Shown in pieces: positions 1 to 9,091 of a stretch of 20,137 nucleotides of DNA. The DNA comes from Mesaphorura yosii (taxonomy: Eukaryota > Arthropoda > Collembola > Poduromorpha > Tullbergiidae): contig WIXG01000812.1 of assembly GCA_009869945.1 (NCBI GenBank), positions 1 to 20,137 of the forward strand, in the 5' to 3' direction. The position numbers and the translations under genes were made by a program. Each line of letters begins with the position of its first letter. Positions within the stretch are counted from its first letter, which is position 1. The notes below the pieces were generated by a model. It saw nothing but the letters and a program-made list of their open reading frames with translations. It was not told where the DNA came from and ran no database searches.

Positions 1-642
1 TTTTGTGTGTTTAATAAAAACGACCGTTCATGGTAAATGAATGTGTCAGAAAAATCTCAATCTTGGAGCCGAACACATCGATCCACCTTTTTTAATAACA
101 GGTCATTTCACCAGATCATAATCAAATGAAAAAGTGAGTCAGCAAAAAGAGGCTGACGATTGCCGATTGCGATTACAAGTCACGAATTAAAGTTACGATG
201 AACACAGTTCAAAGCTGAAACTGGCCAGTATTTGTGTCCAACAGAATGAAACACTTAAAATTGGCAAGACTAGGTGAAGTTATTGAAGTCTTAAAGAATT
301 AAGTTTGTGAGTAGTAAAATTAAGTGCTGGCTCAGCGTCTAACCAAAAAGAGTCAAGTCAAAGTCATAGGAAGTTGAAAGACTTGTTTGTATTTCCTTTC
401 TAATTTATCCGAAATGCTACAAGCTTGGATTTGTCCGACGCCATTTGCATGGAGACGTTTCACCATTCAAATTCATGTTTTCCCAGTCTTGTGCAGCTGC
501 AGTGCAGTTATAGAAATGAATGCAGAACGTTCACCAGCAGCGTTTCAGCTTCAGCCATCAGCATCTGGGCAAGTGTAACCGAATCTAAGCTGATAAGAGT
601 CCACTGTTTGGGGATAATGCGTTAAAGCCTATGGTTAACGGT
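1..642. other. Intergenic DNA, no gene seen
   Basis: AT-rich DNA with only short ORFs that have no family resemblance and mostly lack an ATG. An AATAAA at 13-18 could be the polyadenylation signal of a plus-strand gene lying to the left of the window, but nothing else supports that. Confidence 0.5.
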
Positions 643-649
643 TATATAA
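643..649 (+). promoter_or_regulatory. Possible TATA box of ACAA2
   Basis: TATATAA at 643-649 lies about 320 bp before the ACAA2 start codon. It would give transcription starting near 675 and a 5' leader of about 290 nt. The leader would carry an upstream ORF at 867-983 (see the separate entry). This is a motif match only. Confidence 0.25.
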
Positions 650-866
650 TGTCCAGTGTCAAATCGTTCCACACAGTACAAAGGACAAAGAGCAAAGATC
701 AGCGGCGTGCGGTTTAATTGAATACAGCTGTCGACCTTGAGACTCTCGTACGTGTTTGTGTTTCAAGTGGAGAGCGAGAGCAGAGATTAAAGTCAAAGTG
801 CTTTCATCAAAGTTCATTCAGCTGTTTGACTGGCAGCAGCAACCTGAGAGTCAAATCAAGTCCAGC

Positions 867-983
867 ATGCATTTTGACACGGATATCAATCTATCAGTTG
901 ATAATTACTTTGCAATCAGTTCAGTAGTGCTGAGCCAAGCTGCTCCACCAATGAGCTGCGATATTTCGAAATGTGCTCCTTAA
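867..983 (+). other. Upstream ORF overlapping the ACAA2 start
   Basis: An ATG at 867 opens a 38-codon frame that ends with TAA at 981-983, so it overlaps the ACAA2 start codon at 971 in another frame. A second in-frame ATG sits at 951. If the leader begins upstream of 867, ribosomes must pass this frame, which would lower thiolase translation. It could equally be untranscribed. Confidence 0.3.
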
Positions 984-2153
984 CCAAAGGAATATTCATC
1001 GTCGGGGCTAAGCGCACTCCAATCGGCACCCTCGGCGGGAAGCTCTCCTCCAAATCACTGGCTGACCTCGGCGAAGTCGCCGGCAGAGCAGCGCTACAGG
1101 CATCAAACGTTGATCCATCGATTGTGGACTCGGTTGTGATAGGAAATGTCCGGAATGTAAGTTAATTAGGACTTTGGCGGAGTTAACGTGGTAAATCAGC
1201 GGAAAGTAAGCTTATATGTGCCTTCATTGGCGGTTTTCCTTCAGGCCTGCTCTCCCGACGGCCCGTACCTGGCCCGCCACGTTCTTCTCCGCTGCGGAAT
1301 CCCACAAGACAAACCAGCCTTCGTCTTGAATCGAATGTGTGGGTCGGGGTTTCAGGCGATTGTCAGCGGGGCACAGGGGATCACGATGGGCGACTCCCGC
1401 ATCGTGTTGACTGGCGGCTCGGAAGTCATGAGCGGGGCCCCGTTCCTCATCCGCAATGCGAGGTTTGGGATGAAGCTTGGAGTTGAGCATCAGCTCGTCG
1501 ACAGCCTGTGGCAAGGGTTTACAGACACCTGGTGCAATATGATGATGGGATACACTGCAGAGAACCTGGCAGTCAAGTACAACATTCCAAAGGAGGAGGC
1601 GGACCAGTTTGCGATTGAGTCACAGCAGAAATGGGCGAGTGGTAAAGCTGAAAGGGCCAAAAACTGACTTCTTTTATCAACTAACACTCTAGCATTCTGT
1701 TTTGGCCTACAGCGAACGCTAATGGCCTCTTCGACCAAGAATTGGTTCCCGTATCAGTCACAGTAAAGGGAAAAGACGTCGAAGTGACCGTCGACGAGCA
1801 CCCGAAGCCGGCCACGACAATAGAGGCCCTGAAAAAGCTGCGGCCGTCCTTCAAGAAGGATGGGATTGTCACTCCGGGGAATGCGTCCGGGATCAATGAC
1901 GGAGCGGGCGCAGTCGTCATCGCATCGGAAGACGCGGTGACCGAACATAAGCTCAAGCCCCTCGCCCGCCTTGTCGCCTACAGCATTGTCGGCGTGGAGC
2001 CGTCCATTATGGGCATCGGCCCCGTGTCGGCGATTCAAAATCTGCTTAAGCGAGCGCAGCTCAAGCTGGACGATATCGATTTGGTCGAAGTACGTTGAAT
2101 TCAGCGAAAGCGATGCGAGTCGACGTCTGAGTGATCTGAGAACTTGTAAAGCT

Positions 2154-2184
<31 letters not shown>

Positions 2185-2423
2185 AGATAAATGAAGCTTT
2201 CGCCGCGCAGGTCATCGCCTGCCAGCGCGAACTGCGTGTAGATCCCGTCAAACTGAACGTGAACGGAGGGGCCATCGCGATCGGTCACCCCGTCGGGGCG
2301 TCGGGCGCCAGAATAATGAGTCACCTCTCATACGAGTTGAAGCGCCGTGGAAAGAAGTACGGAATTGGGTCGGCGTGCATTGGTGGAGGCCAAGGAATCG
2401 CTCTGCTTATCGAAAGCGTATAG
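971..2423 (+). CDS. ACAA2: Mitochondrial 3-ketoacyl-CoA thiolase (acetyl-CoA acyltransferase 2)
   Basis: Catalyses the last step of mitochondrial fatty-acid beta-oxidation: thiolytic cleavage of 3-ketoacyl-CoA to acetyl-CoA and a shortened acyl-CoA. Four exons: 971-1156, 1245-1641, 1713-2089, 2187-2423, with GT-AG introns of 88, 71 and 97 bp. They join in frame to 398 aa, against 397 in human ACAA2. The order matches the thiolase family: an N-terminal AKRTPIG motif, the nucleophile loop NRMCGSGFQ (Cys94), DEHPKP and [14 protein letters not shown], then NEAFA, GHPVG (His354) and [10 protein letters not shown] (Cys384). All catalytic residues are present. The start at 971 matches the family N-terminus; these enzymes use an uncleaved mitochondrial signal. 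The last intron ends in 21 T before AG. The frame, catalytic motifs and length leave little doubt; cytosolic ACAT2 or peroxisomal ACAA1 fit less well. Confidence 0.95.
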
Positions 2424-2430
2424 TCTAATC

Positions 2431-2436
2431 AATAAA
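2431..2436 (+). terminator. Polyadenylation signal of ACAA2
   Basis: AATAAA begins 8 bp after the ACAA2 stop codon; a second AATAAA lies at 2486-2491. The first would give an unusually short 3' UTR and the second a more usual one. Confidence 0.55.
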
Positions 2437-2655
2437 GCAACTGATTCCAAATCTTGACTGGACTTTACAATAATTTTACCGAGCAAATAAAATGAAAACG
2501 GCTCCACAACGCTCAGTCTGCAATTTGCACATGTTCTTTTTAATTTAATCCCGCATAATTTTGAGTTAATCAGTAAAAAAACGCCAAGCTGCATTAAATT
2601 TTGAGTTGCATCAGTTAAATTAATAGGTAATCTGTAATCTAGTAATTGTACAAAT

Positions 2656-3294
2656 TCAGTGCAGTGGTGAACTGCTTAATTGCAGTGAATTCCTTCTGCT
2701 GGTGCTGCCTTTTCGGTAGAAATCGGTGAGGAGCTCCATCCAGTAGTTGATGCTTGAAGAATCGACGAGACACGACCACGACCAAGTTTCAGCTCGTGCT
2801 CTTTCATTTGCCGTCGCGGTGGCTGTGCCCTGCTGCTCCTCCTTTCCCTGCGCCTGGTGCTCAGCAACCGCCTGCCCCCAAAAGAGGACCTGATCCTGGT
2901 CTCCAAATAGCGCCTTTGGAATGTCGTGGAAGAGCGTCGTAGCCGTCTGCTTGTAAAACGGGCCGTACTTGCTCCAATCCATCGCGACTTGGACGGCGAT
3001 CCACAAAGTGACCAAAGCCAGCATGAACCGAGTCAGATCAGTGATGAAACCTGCCGTAAGATAAGCTTCCAGGGTCTGGCAAAGCTAGCAGCTGCTTTCG
3101 TTTGTTCTTACGCACTTACGCATTGCTCTGAAGTACGCGTTCCGCTTCGACCTCGGAGTGGATGTTTTCGATTTTGATCCTCCTCGTCGGCGCCCAATTT
3201 TGGCAGTTTTGTCCTTGCATGCAGTCGCCGGAGCTGATTTGGGCTGGAATTCCATACCGGAGGCGGTCTGGGCTTGAATCGCTTCAGTATCCAT
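2656..3294 (-). CDS. Orphan protein with one membrane segment
   Basis: Two exons on the minus strand, 3120-3294 and 2656-3050, flank a 69-bp GT-AG intron (GTAAGT donor, GGCAG acceptor, phase 1) and join to 189 aa. Residues 1-57 are basic and serine/threonine-rich (GRRRGGSKSKTS, then TPRSKRNAYFRAM). Around residues 59-80 is one likely membrane helix (FMLALVTLWIAVQVAM), followed by DWSKYGPFYKQ and an acidic/polar tail. No family was recognised. The basic side before the helix suggests a cytosolic N-terminus. It is convergent with ACAA2, about 230 bp apart; ATTAAA on the minus strand (plus 2539-2549) could serve polyadenylation. The tail after about residue 110 is low in complexity, so the 3' end may contain a further intron. 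Splicing across this junction removes in-frame stops and keeps a continuous hydrophobic segment, which is the main support. Confidence 0.55.
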
Positions 3295-3744
3295 GTCGAG
3301 AATCGTTTGAAATCAATTAATTGGTCATTTTCCAGTCAAATCAAGACTAATCAGTGTGATTAGAACGGGAAAATGATGGCCAAAGGGCACAGAATCAGTT
3401 TTTGAGCAACGGAAGATCAAAAGACTGTACTGCACTGGATCAAATCAAAGCGAAGAATCTGAACTCTGAATTCCTGAACTTACCAGGAACATCAAGTAAA
3501 CAGAAGACTGACGAATTTTTCACTGACAACAATTGAAGGACCTTATGCTAAAAGTGCAACTGCGGTTGCCACGACATGGAAATGTCTGGAGGACCTTCAC
3601 ATAAGGTTGCTAGGGTTCGTGAAGATTAAGAAAGGAACACTGTATTGGACTCGCACTTGTAAGAACGTTTTAATGGTAGAGATTAGAGAGGAAATATCAC
3701 AAGGTAAAGTAACACTTCTGAAATACACAGTGACACATTACATT
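3295..3744. other. Intergenic DNA between the orphan membrane gene and the DUF7869-like remnant
   Basis: Contains the presumed promoter of the minus-strand orphan gene that starts at 3294. No clear TATA box, RNA gene or repeat was seen. A plus-strand frame at 3607-3801 has no ATG at its stated start and no family features, and it overlaps the minus-strand remnant. Confidence 0.4.
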
Positions 3745-4801
3745 TCACTCATTCTCGTCGTCGTCTTCGTCGGCGAAAAATCCGCGTGCGTACAACTGTG
3801 AATCACTGGCCCAGTCGTCTTGATTTTGATCATTGACTGGGCACATGGTGTCGTAAAAGATGCATGATTCCGGATGATGAGTGAAGTTCAGAAGACTCTC
3901 AACATTTTTGACTTTGGCATCAGAGATTCTAACATAATCTTCATAGGCTACATTTACCAATTTTGTGTTGATCGTGATTGCGTCCAGTGAACTCCCATCT
4001 TTGACATACTCGACGTCGTTTCTGTATTCGCCAGTAGAATGATGTCTTGCCCTCACAATACCATTTGACTGAAACCTCAAACTTCGAAGTTTTCCGAGTC
4101 CAACGTTCATTTTCAGTAATGGTGTCAGGGCGTTCTTGAAGTCGACGACTTGGCACACTTCAGTTCCATCTGAGCACAAGTCGTCAGTTAGATTATCCTC
4201 TACGTAGACAACTTTGAACGGGTTCTTGGGCCTGGCTGATTTGATTAGCCGGACGTAGTCGACTGGAGTTGAGAACGTGTCACATCTCCGTCTTAACTTC
4301 TCAATTTGAGCAAACTCATGATCAATGCCCACATTTGTGTGGCATGAGATTGGGAAGTGAAGCTCGATTGACTCAAAACAGTGACGAAGAGAGTTCAGGA
4401 AAGGTACCAAGTATCGGTTCTTGTTTTGGTCATAGCAGTTATCACAAAACAGGATCAGATTTCTAGTATCGGGGTTCAGCTCATGTTCAATGTAGTGCTG
4501 CAGGCAGGATTTAACTTCATTGGCCTTGACGAACCATGTCCGGGAAATGGGTTTCGAATTCTGCAAATAAAATAATTTGCCGAACCACGAATGGAAACGT
4601 GCCGGTTTTCTTTCCTCCTCTTCGCTGCCCAGAAGCTTCGAGTCCCAAGTGAACTGCCCTGTTGGGAAATAAAAGGTTTTCAGGAACGCGAGCAATGTCT
4701 CCAGGCAATTCGACTGCTTTGTCTACTTCCAGACGACAAATGAATGTCATGTTATTGACTGTGGAACCCTCAGCGGAAGAACAACGAAAAAGTTTGTCGC
4801 A
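3745..4801 (-). pseudogene. Degenerate DUF7869-type, transposon-associated ORF
   Basis: The long minus-strand frame 3745-4722 carries the hallmark order of DUF7869-type proteins. These are multicopy proteins of invertebrate genomes, thought to be mobile-element derived: LILFCDNCYDQNKNR (acidic-Asn-Cys...QNKN), a run of about 40 residues, then LHFPISCHTNVGIDHEFAQI (family form GHT...D..F..I). It ends in a natural-looking acidic tail. This frame has no ATG before the middle of the protein and is closed by TAG at 4723-4725. The expected preceding part seems to lie in another frame (4517-4801, with ATG at 4750), whose FICRLEVDKAVELPG resembles the family's strand before the LPLP motif. So a frameshift near 4670-4700 plus loss of the N-terminal half is the simplest reading. 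A 69-bp intron-like stretch there (GTAGAC to CCCAACAG) is a multiple of three and does not join the frames. Confidence 0.55.
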
Positions 4802-4825
4802 TTAGTCGCCATTTATAAAAAAAAA

Positions 4826-5500
4826 ATGAGGAATAGCTTCTTCTTAGCATTTGCATGGATTTTAGCGATGTCCAAAGTCGGCGCCAGGTCGAGTGGGTCT
4901 GCGCCGCCATCAAGAGCCGAGGGACAAGTGGGCAGGCTCCTGGCGCAACTGCTCACGTACACATTCAGAGGATGTGTGGTGGCGCTGGACGGCTACACCG
5001 CTGACGACTCGCTGCTTCGGGGGCAAGACCTCCAAAACATCACGATCCTGCTACACGAGCTTGGCACTCCAATACGTCTGCCCTTCAACTGGAACACGAG
5101 TGTCAGTCATGTCGAAGCCATGGCCGCAGCTCTGCTCGCCAAACCCTCCTTCACGGATCAAGTTTCAATCCTGAACTACTTGAAACACGCGCAGTGCAGC
5201 GTTCTTGTGGTCCTCATCGTATTTGGTGATTACGAGCCGGGGCTGCTACGACCGCCGTGCTCGACACTCGAAATCCGAAGCATGAAGAATGATCCGACTG
5301 ATTTCGTCGTCGTCGTCCTGCTTGATGGCGATGGTAATTCACATTTCCTTCTCCCGGATCAGCATAGTCAATCTGATAATTGTGCTCCAATATATCCCTG
5401 CCCTGTTGTCTGCGAAAGTATACACAACAAATTTCAAATCTTTCGACAAATTCAAGAACTCGTTTTTCTCAATTTACAGAATTGTGCTCTGTCTCAATGA
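4826..5500 (+). CDS. Secreted orphan protein, probably truncated
   Basis: An ATG at 4826 opens 224 codons. Residues 1-21 form a good signal peptide (MRNSFFLAFAWILAMSKVGA). Residues 30-170 look like a globular domain with alternating hydrophobic strands (CVVALDGY, ITILLHELG, CSVLVVLIVFGDY, DFVVVVLLDGDG) and GC-rich codon use. After about residue 169 (position 5333) codon use becomes AT-rich and the protein composition changes, so the real exon may end at the GTAATT donor at 5334. No convincing partner exon was found; joining to an acceptor at about 5480 gives only a short hydrophobic tail. The N-terminal region of a divergent ionotropic receptor is one possible identity, but no ligand-binding or channel segment follows. 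The TATAAA at 4813 is too close to the ATG to be its TATA box. Confidence 0.45.
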   Translation: MRNSFFLAFAWILAMSKVGARSSGSAPPSRAEGQVGRLLAQLLTYTFRGCVVALDGYTADDSLLRGQDLQNITILLHELGTPIRLPFNWNTSVSHVEAMAAALLAKPSFTDQVSILNYLKHAQCSVLVVLIVFGDYEPGLLRPPCSTLEIRSMKNDPTDFVVVVLLDGDGNSHFLLPDQHSQSDNCAPIYPCPVVCESIHNKFQIFRQIQELVFLNLQNCALSQ

Positions 5501-5559
5501 TTGGAAGCTTTCTTTGTTTACCTTTCCTCTTTTTCTTAAAAATTTTAAATGCAAACACA

Positions 5560-5687
5560 TATTTGCAATCGCTGTTTCCAATAACTTAGCGGAGTTTCCA
5601 CCAATCGCTAAAAATGTTCCACGTGGACTAAAAAGAAAGCGGAGTCGACCAAAGGGAAGTACTAAAGCACTGTTAAAAATGTAAAAA
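5560..5687 (+). pseudogene. Basic transposase-like C-terminal remnant
   Basis: The end of a plus-strand frame (stop at 5682-5684) reads VPRGLKRKRSRPKGSTKALL, an AT-hook-like basic tail (KRKRSRPKGS). Tails of this kind are common at the C-terminus of MULE/SWIM-type and other transposon proteins. The upstream part of the frame shows no domain. It may be the last piece of an inserted element that interrupted the secreted gene at 4826. Confidence 0.3.
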
Positions 5688-6228
5688 TCGAGTGCACATT
5701 TTCATGGTTATGAGCTTTTTTTCATTGATTACTTCTTATTTTTACCACTGGCTTTCTTATTGTTAAATGTGACTATTTCTCATTGCCATTTCAGTAAAAA
5801 TTTCACCGCTGGAATCAATAATTTCCTCACCGCTAGAATCCTTAATCTCAAACTCATAATAATTACCACCCTAAATTTAACACGGAGGGCTAGTGATACC
5901 TACTAATAACATGGGGCGCTAACCGTTAACATTACGTTTTCTCCTAAAGTCCTTACCTAACCTAAACTCCCACGGGACGCCCCGTAAAGAGTGTACCGTC
6001 TACCACGTAATTTAATTTAATCAATTTTCACCAGAATCGCAACCTTTGTCCATTAATAACCCTTATCTAATGCACTTGATTAAGTTTAAATCTGCTGCAT
6101 TCGAAAACAAATCTGGCGATTGTTGACAATGAGCATTCATGACGAGGCGTAACCGAAACTGAAACTATACTGATGAGCATATATGAGTGACAAGAGACGA
6201 GCCATGTACCAAATTGCGTGCATCAAGA
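5688..6228. other. AT-rich intergenic DNA
   Basis: No ORF with family features on either strand. It holds one short arthropod-telomere-like stretch (CCTAACCTAA near 5957) of two units only. Confidence 0.4.
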
Positions 6229-6234
6229 TTTAAT
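6229..6234 (-). terminator. Possible polyadenylation signal of the LPMO gene
   Basis: ATTAAA on the minus strand about 63 bp beyond the LPMO stop codon. It is the common variant hexamer; no AATAAA is closer. Confidence 0.4.
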
Positions 6235-6296
6235 TGATTACTAAGGAAATAAAGAAAGTAAGTAAAGTGCAAACATCACTCGGAAGCTGGTTTTTT

Positions 6297-7231
6297 TTAA
6301 TTGATGACGATATCAGCGCAACCACGGAAGTTTTCTTGAGGTCCATCGGACGGCCAATGTTGAGCAGCACGGTAGTTCCATTGAAGAACACCTGCAAATT
6401 CAAACATGAACTATATCGTACAGAGAACAGTGTTGAAATTTGGATGACGTGGATGTCTTACATGGATTGCACCTAACACCATTTGGTAATCTGTACTGTG
6501 ATCTGTACCAGCCTGTACCACCAACGACCAGCCAAGAACCAGTCCCGTCCGCCCGTTGAAGCAAGTGCTGGTTGAAGCATCCCTGGCTCTCATCATTGGG
6601 GTTTGTGCAAAGTCGCCATTCCATGTACCCTCCGTGTGCTTGGGTGAGCTCTACCTCTACGTCAATTACTTGGCCAGCGTTGTACCATCCGCTGATAATT
6701 CCCCTTGCGTAAGTGCCGCCACGTTCGTTTGGTCTTGGTCTAGCTAAATTAAATAATAAAGTAAGCTAATAAGCTCAATGGGTGTTTGCTGGATTTGGTT
6801 TTAGGTTAGGTTGGCTTACGATCTGAAGGCGGGTCCCCACAAACGCCGCAGTTTGTTCCTGGATGGTTATCCTGTAGAATCCCTCCGCAATAAAGCTGAT
6901 GGTCTGTTAATTGAACAGTCAACGCATGTCATTTGGCCATCTAAGTTAAAGTAGTGTCTAATTGCAATTATTACGCAGAATTCCCTTACCGTCATAGTTT
7001 GGTACTGCTCCTTGGTTGGCATACTCAGGAAATCTCCAAAGCCTACAAATTAGGGCAAAAATACAATCTACTACAAATTAAAAGGATTAGTGAAATAAAT
7101 ATGAATAAATAAATTCAATAAAATGAAACCTACGATGAGCGACCCGCCGGTCGCATCATTCTTCCATGCCCTTCAATGGACACAACCACGGAAATTAAAA
7201 CAAGCACAGCAAAACCGATAAAGTTGGCCAT
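6297..7231 (-). CDS. AA15 lytic polysaccharide monooxygenase (secreted, copper-dependent)
   Basis: Five minus-strand exons, 7134-7231, 6990-7042, 6820-6903, 6462-6743 and 6297-6391, join through GT-AG introns of 91, 86, 76 and 70 bp to 203 aa. Residues 1-21 are a signal peptide; cleavage after Gly21 leaves His22 as the new N-terminus, as required for the copper histidine brace. The body follows AA15 order: HGRMMRPAGRSSLWRFPEY, NYDDHQLYCGG, NCGVCGDPP, RPNERGGTYARGII, then LTQAHGGYMEWRLC with the second copper His (His115), then LPNGVRCNPCVLQWNY and QENFRGCADI. AA15 enzymes oxidatively cleave chitin and/or cellulose. Eight cysteines remain (56, 69, 72, 124, 134, 170, 173, 197). The usual GNSWGxC...GCGPQE loop is shortened to AAQHWPSDGPQE, losing its two cysteines. 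Only the fourth exon is long enough to be obvious. Splice frames all agree; confidence in family is high, in substrate low. Confidence 0.93.
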
Positions 7232-7287
7232 TTTCTATAGCAAGTTACAATAGTTATCCCTGCTTATCCCAAGAAAAATTATGCCTG

Positions 7288-7295
7288 CTTTTATA
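7288..7295 (-). promoter_or_regulatory. TATA box of the LPMO gene
   Basis: TATAAAAG on the minus strand, about 57 bp before the LPMO start codon. That predicts transcription starting near 7262 and a 5' leader of about 30 nt. Confidence 0.6.
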
Positions 7296-7740
7296 CTGAA
7301 TTCAATAAAATTTTCGAAACTGATCGATCTACAACGATTCATCATAATTAATTAAACAAGTTTAATTTGTCACACATCCAGTGACTCCATAATCCTCTGG
7401 AAATTACCCTTGTGAAGTACTTTGTTATTGACTTGAACTGACTTGCACTTAGTAATAAGCACATTGTGCCATTCTGCGCGTCTGTTAATAGAGAAATGCT
7501 TGTTATAATCTAAATATTAATATTTGATATGACAGTGCGGCCGTGACACTTGAGCCCACCGACGATAGAGAGGTCGTCACTGTCAAGTGTATGAGATGGT
7601 GACAAATTGATGGGAATGGATTATTGGATTCGGGCAATAATTGGTGGGAGTCATGAGGAAATTCCTCTCCTCTGACATAATGTCAGGATTGCCGGATTCC
7701 AACGGAGTTTGATCAGCAGCGCTACATGGCAGAGTCATTC
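7296..7740. other. Intergenic DNA upstream of the LPMO gene
   Basis: AT-rich sequence without ORFs. A short inverted pair (ACACTTGA near 7547 and TCAAGTGT near 7585) is too short to interpret. Confidence 0.4.
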
Positions 7741-8172
7741 ACACCCGCATACGTATAGTCATGGACAAGCAATTTTCCAGCGTTTCTTCTTCGACAAGAG
7801 TGTTCTCATCACATCATCCGGATCCCATACACCAGAGCACGCTCCAACTCCTCGGAAGTCGGCGCGCACTTGACAGTCTAAACATCTTATCCTGAATCGG
7901 TTTGTTTGTGCATTTATAACTCGGGAACCATGATAGATAAGCAAAAACCGACTTCGGATTTGTATTCTGGGACCCTTCCGACGTGTTGTTAGCCACTAAA
8001 AGCGCCAAGAAAGTTTCCCGGAAAATTTCCGTTGTTATTTCCAATAGCATTACCCTCAGGAGGCGGGACGGCAGCGATAGGTCTCGTAGTAAGATTCGTC
8101 AAAATCTCGGTGGCAACTTCGTCATTTTCAGAGTAAGCGTCGAGATCATCTTCAGGCAGTACGCCTTCTAGA
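7741..8172 (-). pseudogene. Coding-like but broken minus-strand region
   Basis: On the minus strand a frame beginning near 8168 reads LEGVLPEDDLDAYSENDEVA and continues with a proline/asparagine-rich run to a stop near 7988. Another frame (up to 7944) contains GVWDPDDVMRTLLSKKKRWK. The amino-acid choice looks coding-like, but the frames are interrupted and neither has a good start. No family was recognised; a decayed mobile-element protein is the most likely explanation. Confidence 0.25.
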
Positions 8173-8449
8173 AGGGAACAGGTTTTTTTTTACTTTAAAG
8201 TACCACAGTAAAATTTGAAATTTCACACTAAATGCAGACACAGAACTGCGCCTTCGTTTATCAAAGTGCATTATGATGGAACTTCAACAATTGAATTTTA
8301 TTATATTGCAAATATTGAGCTCGTTATTACTTCACGCTATGCGAACAAATGAATTAACAAATGGATTACTGACAACTCATTCCTTACGCCTAAAAAGCTG
8401 TCGCACGTTTCGATGTGGTTGGAATAATTCAAAATCTTGTTTTTGTAAT

Positions 8450-8728
8450 GCACGTAAAGTGCACGTTCCAATTTCTGATTCATGGCTCCTTCCGCGCTGC
8501 CGGATACGGTTTAAACGGCGGCCGTGTTGGGCAAGCGCACCACGTACTCGTCGAGATTCTCAACTCGGTGTGGCTAACTGGAGTCGACATTGTAGAGTCG
8601 GCGGTCGAGCGGGTAGCCCATGGGCCGTCGGTTTGGGTAGCGCTTCTCTTATACCGGCGCCGGCGACATACACTTTCGGGTTGGAACCGAGAAAAAAGTC
8701 ATTTTTGATTTTGATTCCATGTTTCCGG
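8450..8728 (-). pseudogene. Decayed protein-coding fragment, family unclear
   Basis: Minus-strand reading shows three coding-like blocks in order: IKIKNDFFLGSNPKVYVAGAG (about 8725-8645), then in a second frame RRPMGYPLDRRLYNVDSS (about 8630-8577), and after an in-frame TAG, VENLDEYVVRLPNTAAV (about 8563-8513). A TAA follows, then TVSGSAEGAMNQKLERALYV. The region is much more GC-rich than its surroundings. One frameshift and two in-frame stops indicate decay. The spacing of an FLG strand, a PLDRRLYN motif and an LDEYVVRL motif faintly recalls the C-terminal domain of the hemocyanin/hexamerin family, but this is weak and unproven. Confidence 0.35.
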
Positions 8729-8745
8729 GAAGGAACTTTTGAATT

Positions 8746-9091
8746 GAACTGGCGAATCCGAAAAGGCGCATCTATTTATTGAGCCGCAACTCGCGAGCCG
8801 GGAATTTCTGCTCGCATCTTGAAGCTCGCAATGAATTTTTCTAATGACAATTGATGGCAATTGATGACAATTAAGATTGAATGACATTTAATGCATTATC
8901 ATCGGCGTTAATAAAGTTATCACCACTTGTTGATTTATGCAGTTGCTAGCGCCCGAAATTAGTTGAATTGGCTTAAATTTCTGGTAATTTACCGCATCCT
9001 GACCGTTTAGGATTTACAATTACATCGCATGATTACAATTATAGATTCATCTTTCTTGCATTACATTAATCACTGATTAAAGCTACGGATA
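8746..9091. other. Intergenic DNA, 3' of the secreted orphan
   Basis: AT-rich, with repeated TTGATGRCAATT-like words near 8845-8870. It holds the 3' flank of the minus-strand gene ending at 9092. No clear AATAAA on the minus strand was found near the stop. Confidence 0.35.

Noticed and set aside
1224..2038. Long minus-strand frames opposite ACAA2 exons
   Set aside because: They are shadows of the GC-rich thiolase exons; no family features, and the plus-strand reading is unambiguous.
4269..4575. Plus-strand ORFs opposite the DUF7869-like remnant
   Set aside because: Shadows of the minus-strand frame with no independent support.
6801..6810. TTAGGTTAGG, the arthropod telomere unit, in LPMO intron 3
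   Set aside because: Only two units, and another two-unit stretch occurs near 5957; this is expected by chance and is not a telomere array.
7540..7595. Small inverted repeat ACACTTGA/TCAAGTGT
   Set aside because: Eight bases with a loop of about 30 is not enough to support a hairpin, element end or operator.
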